Shown here: piece after piece, positions 5,447-6,390 of the stretch | How the letters are laid out: each line of letters begins with the position of its first letter | Position numbering within the stretch: the stretch's first letter is position 1 | Source: an uncultured Clostridia bacterium | Lineage (GTDB): Bacteria; Bacillota; Clostridia; Oscillospirales; Ruminococcaceae | Length of the DNA: 6,390 nucleotides | NCBI GenBank assembly: GCA_937907305.1 | Contig: CALERQ010000156.1 | Span: 1 to 6,390, forward strand | Reading direction: 5' to 3' | Translations under genes and position numbers: made by a program | The notes under the pieces: generated by a model | Database searches by the model: none | What the model saw: the letters and a program-made list of their open reading frames with translations, nothing else | Told to the model about the DNA's origin: nothing

Positions 5447-6390
5447 TTAGTTCAGCTTGGCCTCATCCACCATGGCCTTCAGCTCGGCCAGGGCCTTGGG
5501 GTCGCACTTCTCCCAGCTGAATTCCACATCATCCCGGCCGAAGTGGCCATAGGCCGCCGTCTTGGCAAAGACCGGTGCCCGCAGCCCCAGCTTTTTGATG
5601 ATGCCCGCCGGGCGGAGGTCATAGTTCCGCTCGATCCAGCGGAAAATTTCCGCCTCGGGAATGGTATTGGTGCCGGCCGTCTCCACATAGATGGAAACCG
5701 GACGGGCCACACCGATGGCATAGCTCAGCTGGATCTCGCAGCGGTGGGCAGCGCCCGCCTCCACTATGGTCTTGGCAATATTCCTTGCCATGTACGCCGC
5801 GGAACGGTCCACCTTGGTGGCGTCCTTGCCGCTGAACGCGCCGCCGCCGTGCCGGGCATAGCCGCCGTAGGTATCCACTATGATCTTCCGGCCGGTAAGC
5901 CCCGTATCGGCTGCCGGGCCGCCCAGTACAAAGCGCCCGGTGGGATTGATATAATACTTGGTCTCGGCATCCAGCATCTCGGCGGGAATGCAGGGCTTGA
6001 TGACCCGCTCGATCATATCCTGGCGAAGGGTCAGGGGGTCGGCGTCCTCATCGTGCTGGGTGGAAAGCACCACCGTGTTGACCCGGACGGGCTTTCCGTT
6101 TTCGTATTCCACTGTGACCTGTGCCTTGCCATCCGGCCGGAGATAAGCAATCTCCCCGTTTTTGCGGACGGCGGCCAGCCGCCGGGTGATGCGGTGCGCC
6201 AGGGTGATGGGCAGGGGCATCCGCTCCGGGGTCTCATCACAGGCAAAGCCGAACATCATACCCTGGTCACCGGCGCCCAGGCCATCGGTATCAATGGCTT
6301 CCTTGGCCTCCAGCGCCAGATCCACCCCCTGGGCAATATCCGCCGACTGGGTGTGCAGCGAGCAGCTGATCTCACAGGTATCAGCATCAA
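5447..6390 (-). CDS. metK: S-adenosylmethionine synthetase MetK (N-terminus outside window)
   Basis: MetK makes S-adenosylmethionine from methionine and ATP in the cytosol, forming triphosphate that it then cleaves. The reading frame stays open to the right edge, giving 313 residues in view; full enzymes have about 385-400, so roughly the first 80-90 residues, including the start, are missing. In partial numbering, the family signature GAGDQG is at 38-43, followed by MMFGFA, and the glycine-rich phosphate loop GGGAFSGKD is at 181-189, followed by the KVDRSAAY segment. LSTQH, INPTGRF and TAAYGHFGR are also intact. A GTG at 6325-6323 is internal: conserved MetK sequence (ending DIAQGVD) continues upstream of it. 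Nothing appears degraded. Any regulatory leader, such as a SAM riboswitch, would lie beyond the window. Confidence 0.98.
   Translation of the reverse strand, partial: DADTCEISCSLHTQSADIAQGVDLALEAKEAIDTDGLGAGDQGMMFGFACDETPERMPLPITLAHRITRRLAAVRKNGEIAYLRPDGKAQVTVEYENGKPVRVNTVVLSTQHDEDADPLTLRQDMIERVIKPCIPAEMLDAETKYYINPTGRFVLGGPAADTGLTGRKIIVDTYGGYARHGGGAFSGKDATKVDRSAAYMARNIAKTIVEAGAAHRCEIQLSYAIGVARPVSIYVETAGTNTIPEAEIFRWIERNYDLRPAGIIKKLGLRAPVFAKTAAYGHFGRDDVEFSWEKCDPKALAELKAMVDEAKLN

Noticed and set aside
5447..6325. metK starting at the GTG at 6325-6323
   Set aside because: MetK-like sequence continues in frame upstream to the window edge, so this GTG is an internal valine codon.

Overview
The window looks like chromosomal DNA of a strictly anaerobic, GC-rich Clostridia member, most likely a gut Oscillospiraceae/Ruminococcaceae-type bacterium. 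That is an inference from four things: hydrogenase-maturation genes beside a large iron-sulfur flavoprotein of anaerobic type, canonical AAGGAG ribosome binding sites, high GC in third codon positions, and GC-rich palindromic intergenic repeats. No species can be named from the sequence alone.

Layout. Positions 1-148 are gene-free and packed with short inverted repeats. A terminator hairpin (149-185) then closes a leftward operon read from about 4075 down to 197: a 933-residue multi-cluster Fe-S/FAD/NAD(P) oxidoreductase (4007-1206), hypA (1206-862) and hypB (862-197). Both junctions are TAATG stop/start overlaps, so the three genes are probably translationally coupled. HypA and HypB deliver nickel to a nickel enzyme, classically [NiFe]-hydrogenase. 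No hydrogenase subunit and no hypCDEF gene is in view, so the nickel client is unknown.

Divergent from this operon is a FadR-like GntR/FCD transcription regulator (4317-5018, + strand). It has a good sigma70-type promoter (4109-4138) and a perfect 13-bp palindrome, CTGGTCTGACCAG, just after the predicted transcription start. The palindrome matches the kind of operator bound by E. coli FadR, which suggests autoregulation. Convergent with the regulator is metK (6390-5447, - strand), S-adenosylmethionine synthetase, whose N-terminus lies outside the window. It ends at a second terminator hairpin (5398-5434).

The most unusual structure is a pair of 88-89-nt GC-rich elements flanking the regulator gene. 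One lies in its 5' leader (4194-4281) and one lies downstream of it (5279-5367). Each folds without internal mismatch (apart from one optional G-U pair) into a four-way cloverleaf: a 14-bp closing stem and three 7-9-bp hairpins, each with a 3-nt loop. The sequences of the arms differ between the copies but the pairing is kept. The downstream copy is preceded by three, perhaps four, diverged repeats of roughly 70-80 bp (5051-5280). These repeats and cloverleaves are the best candidates here for something not well described.
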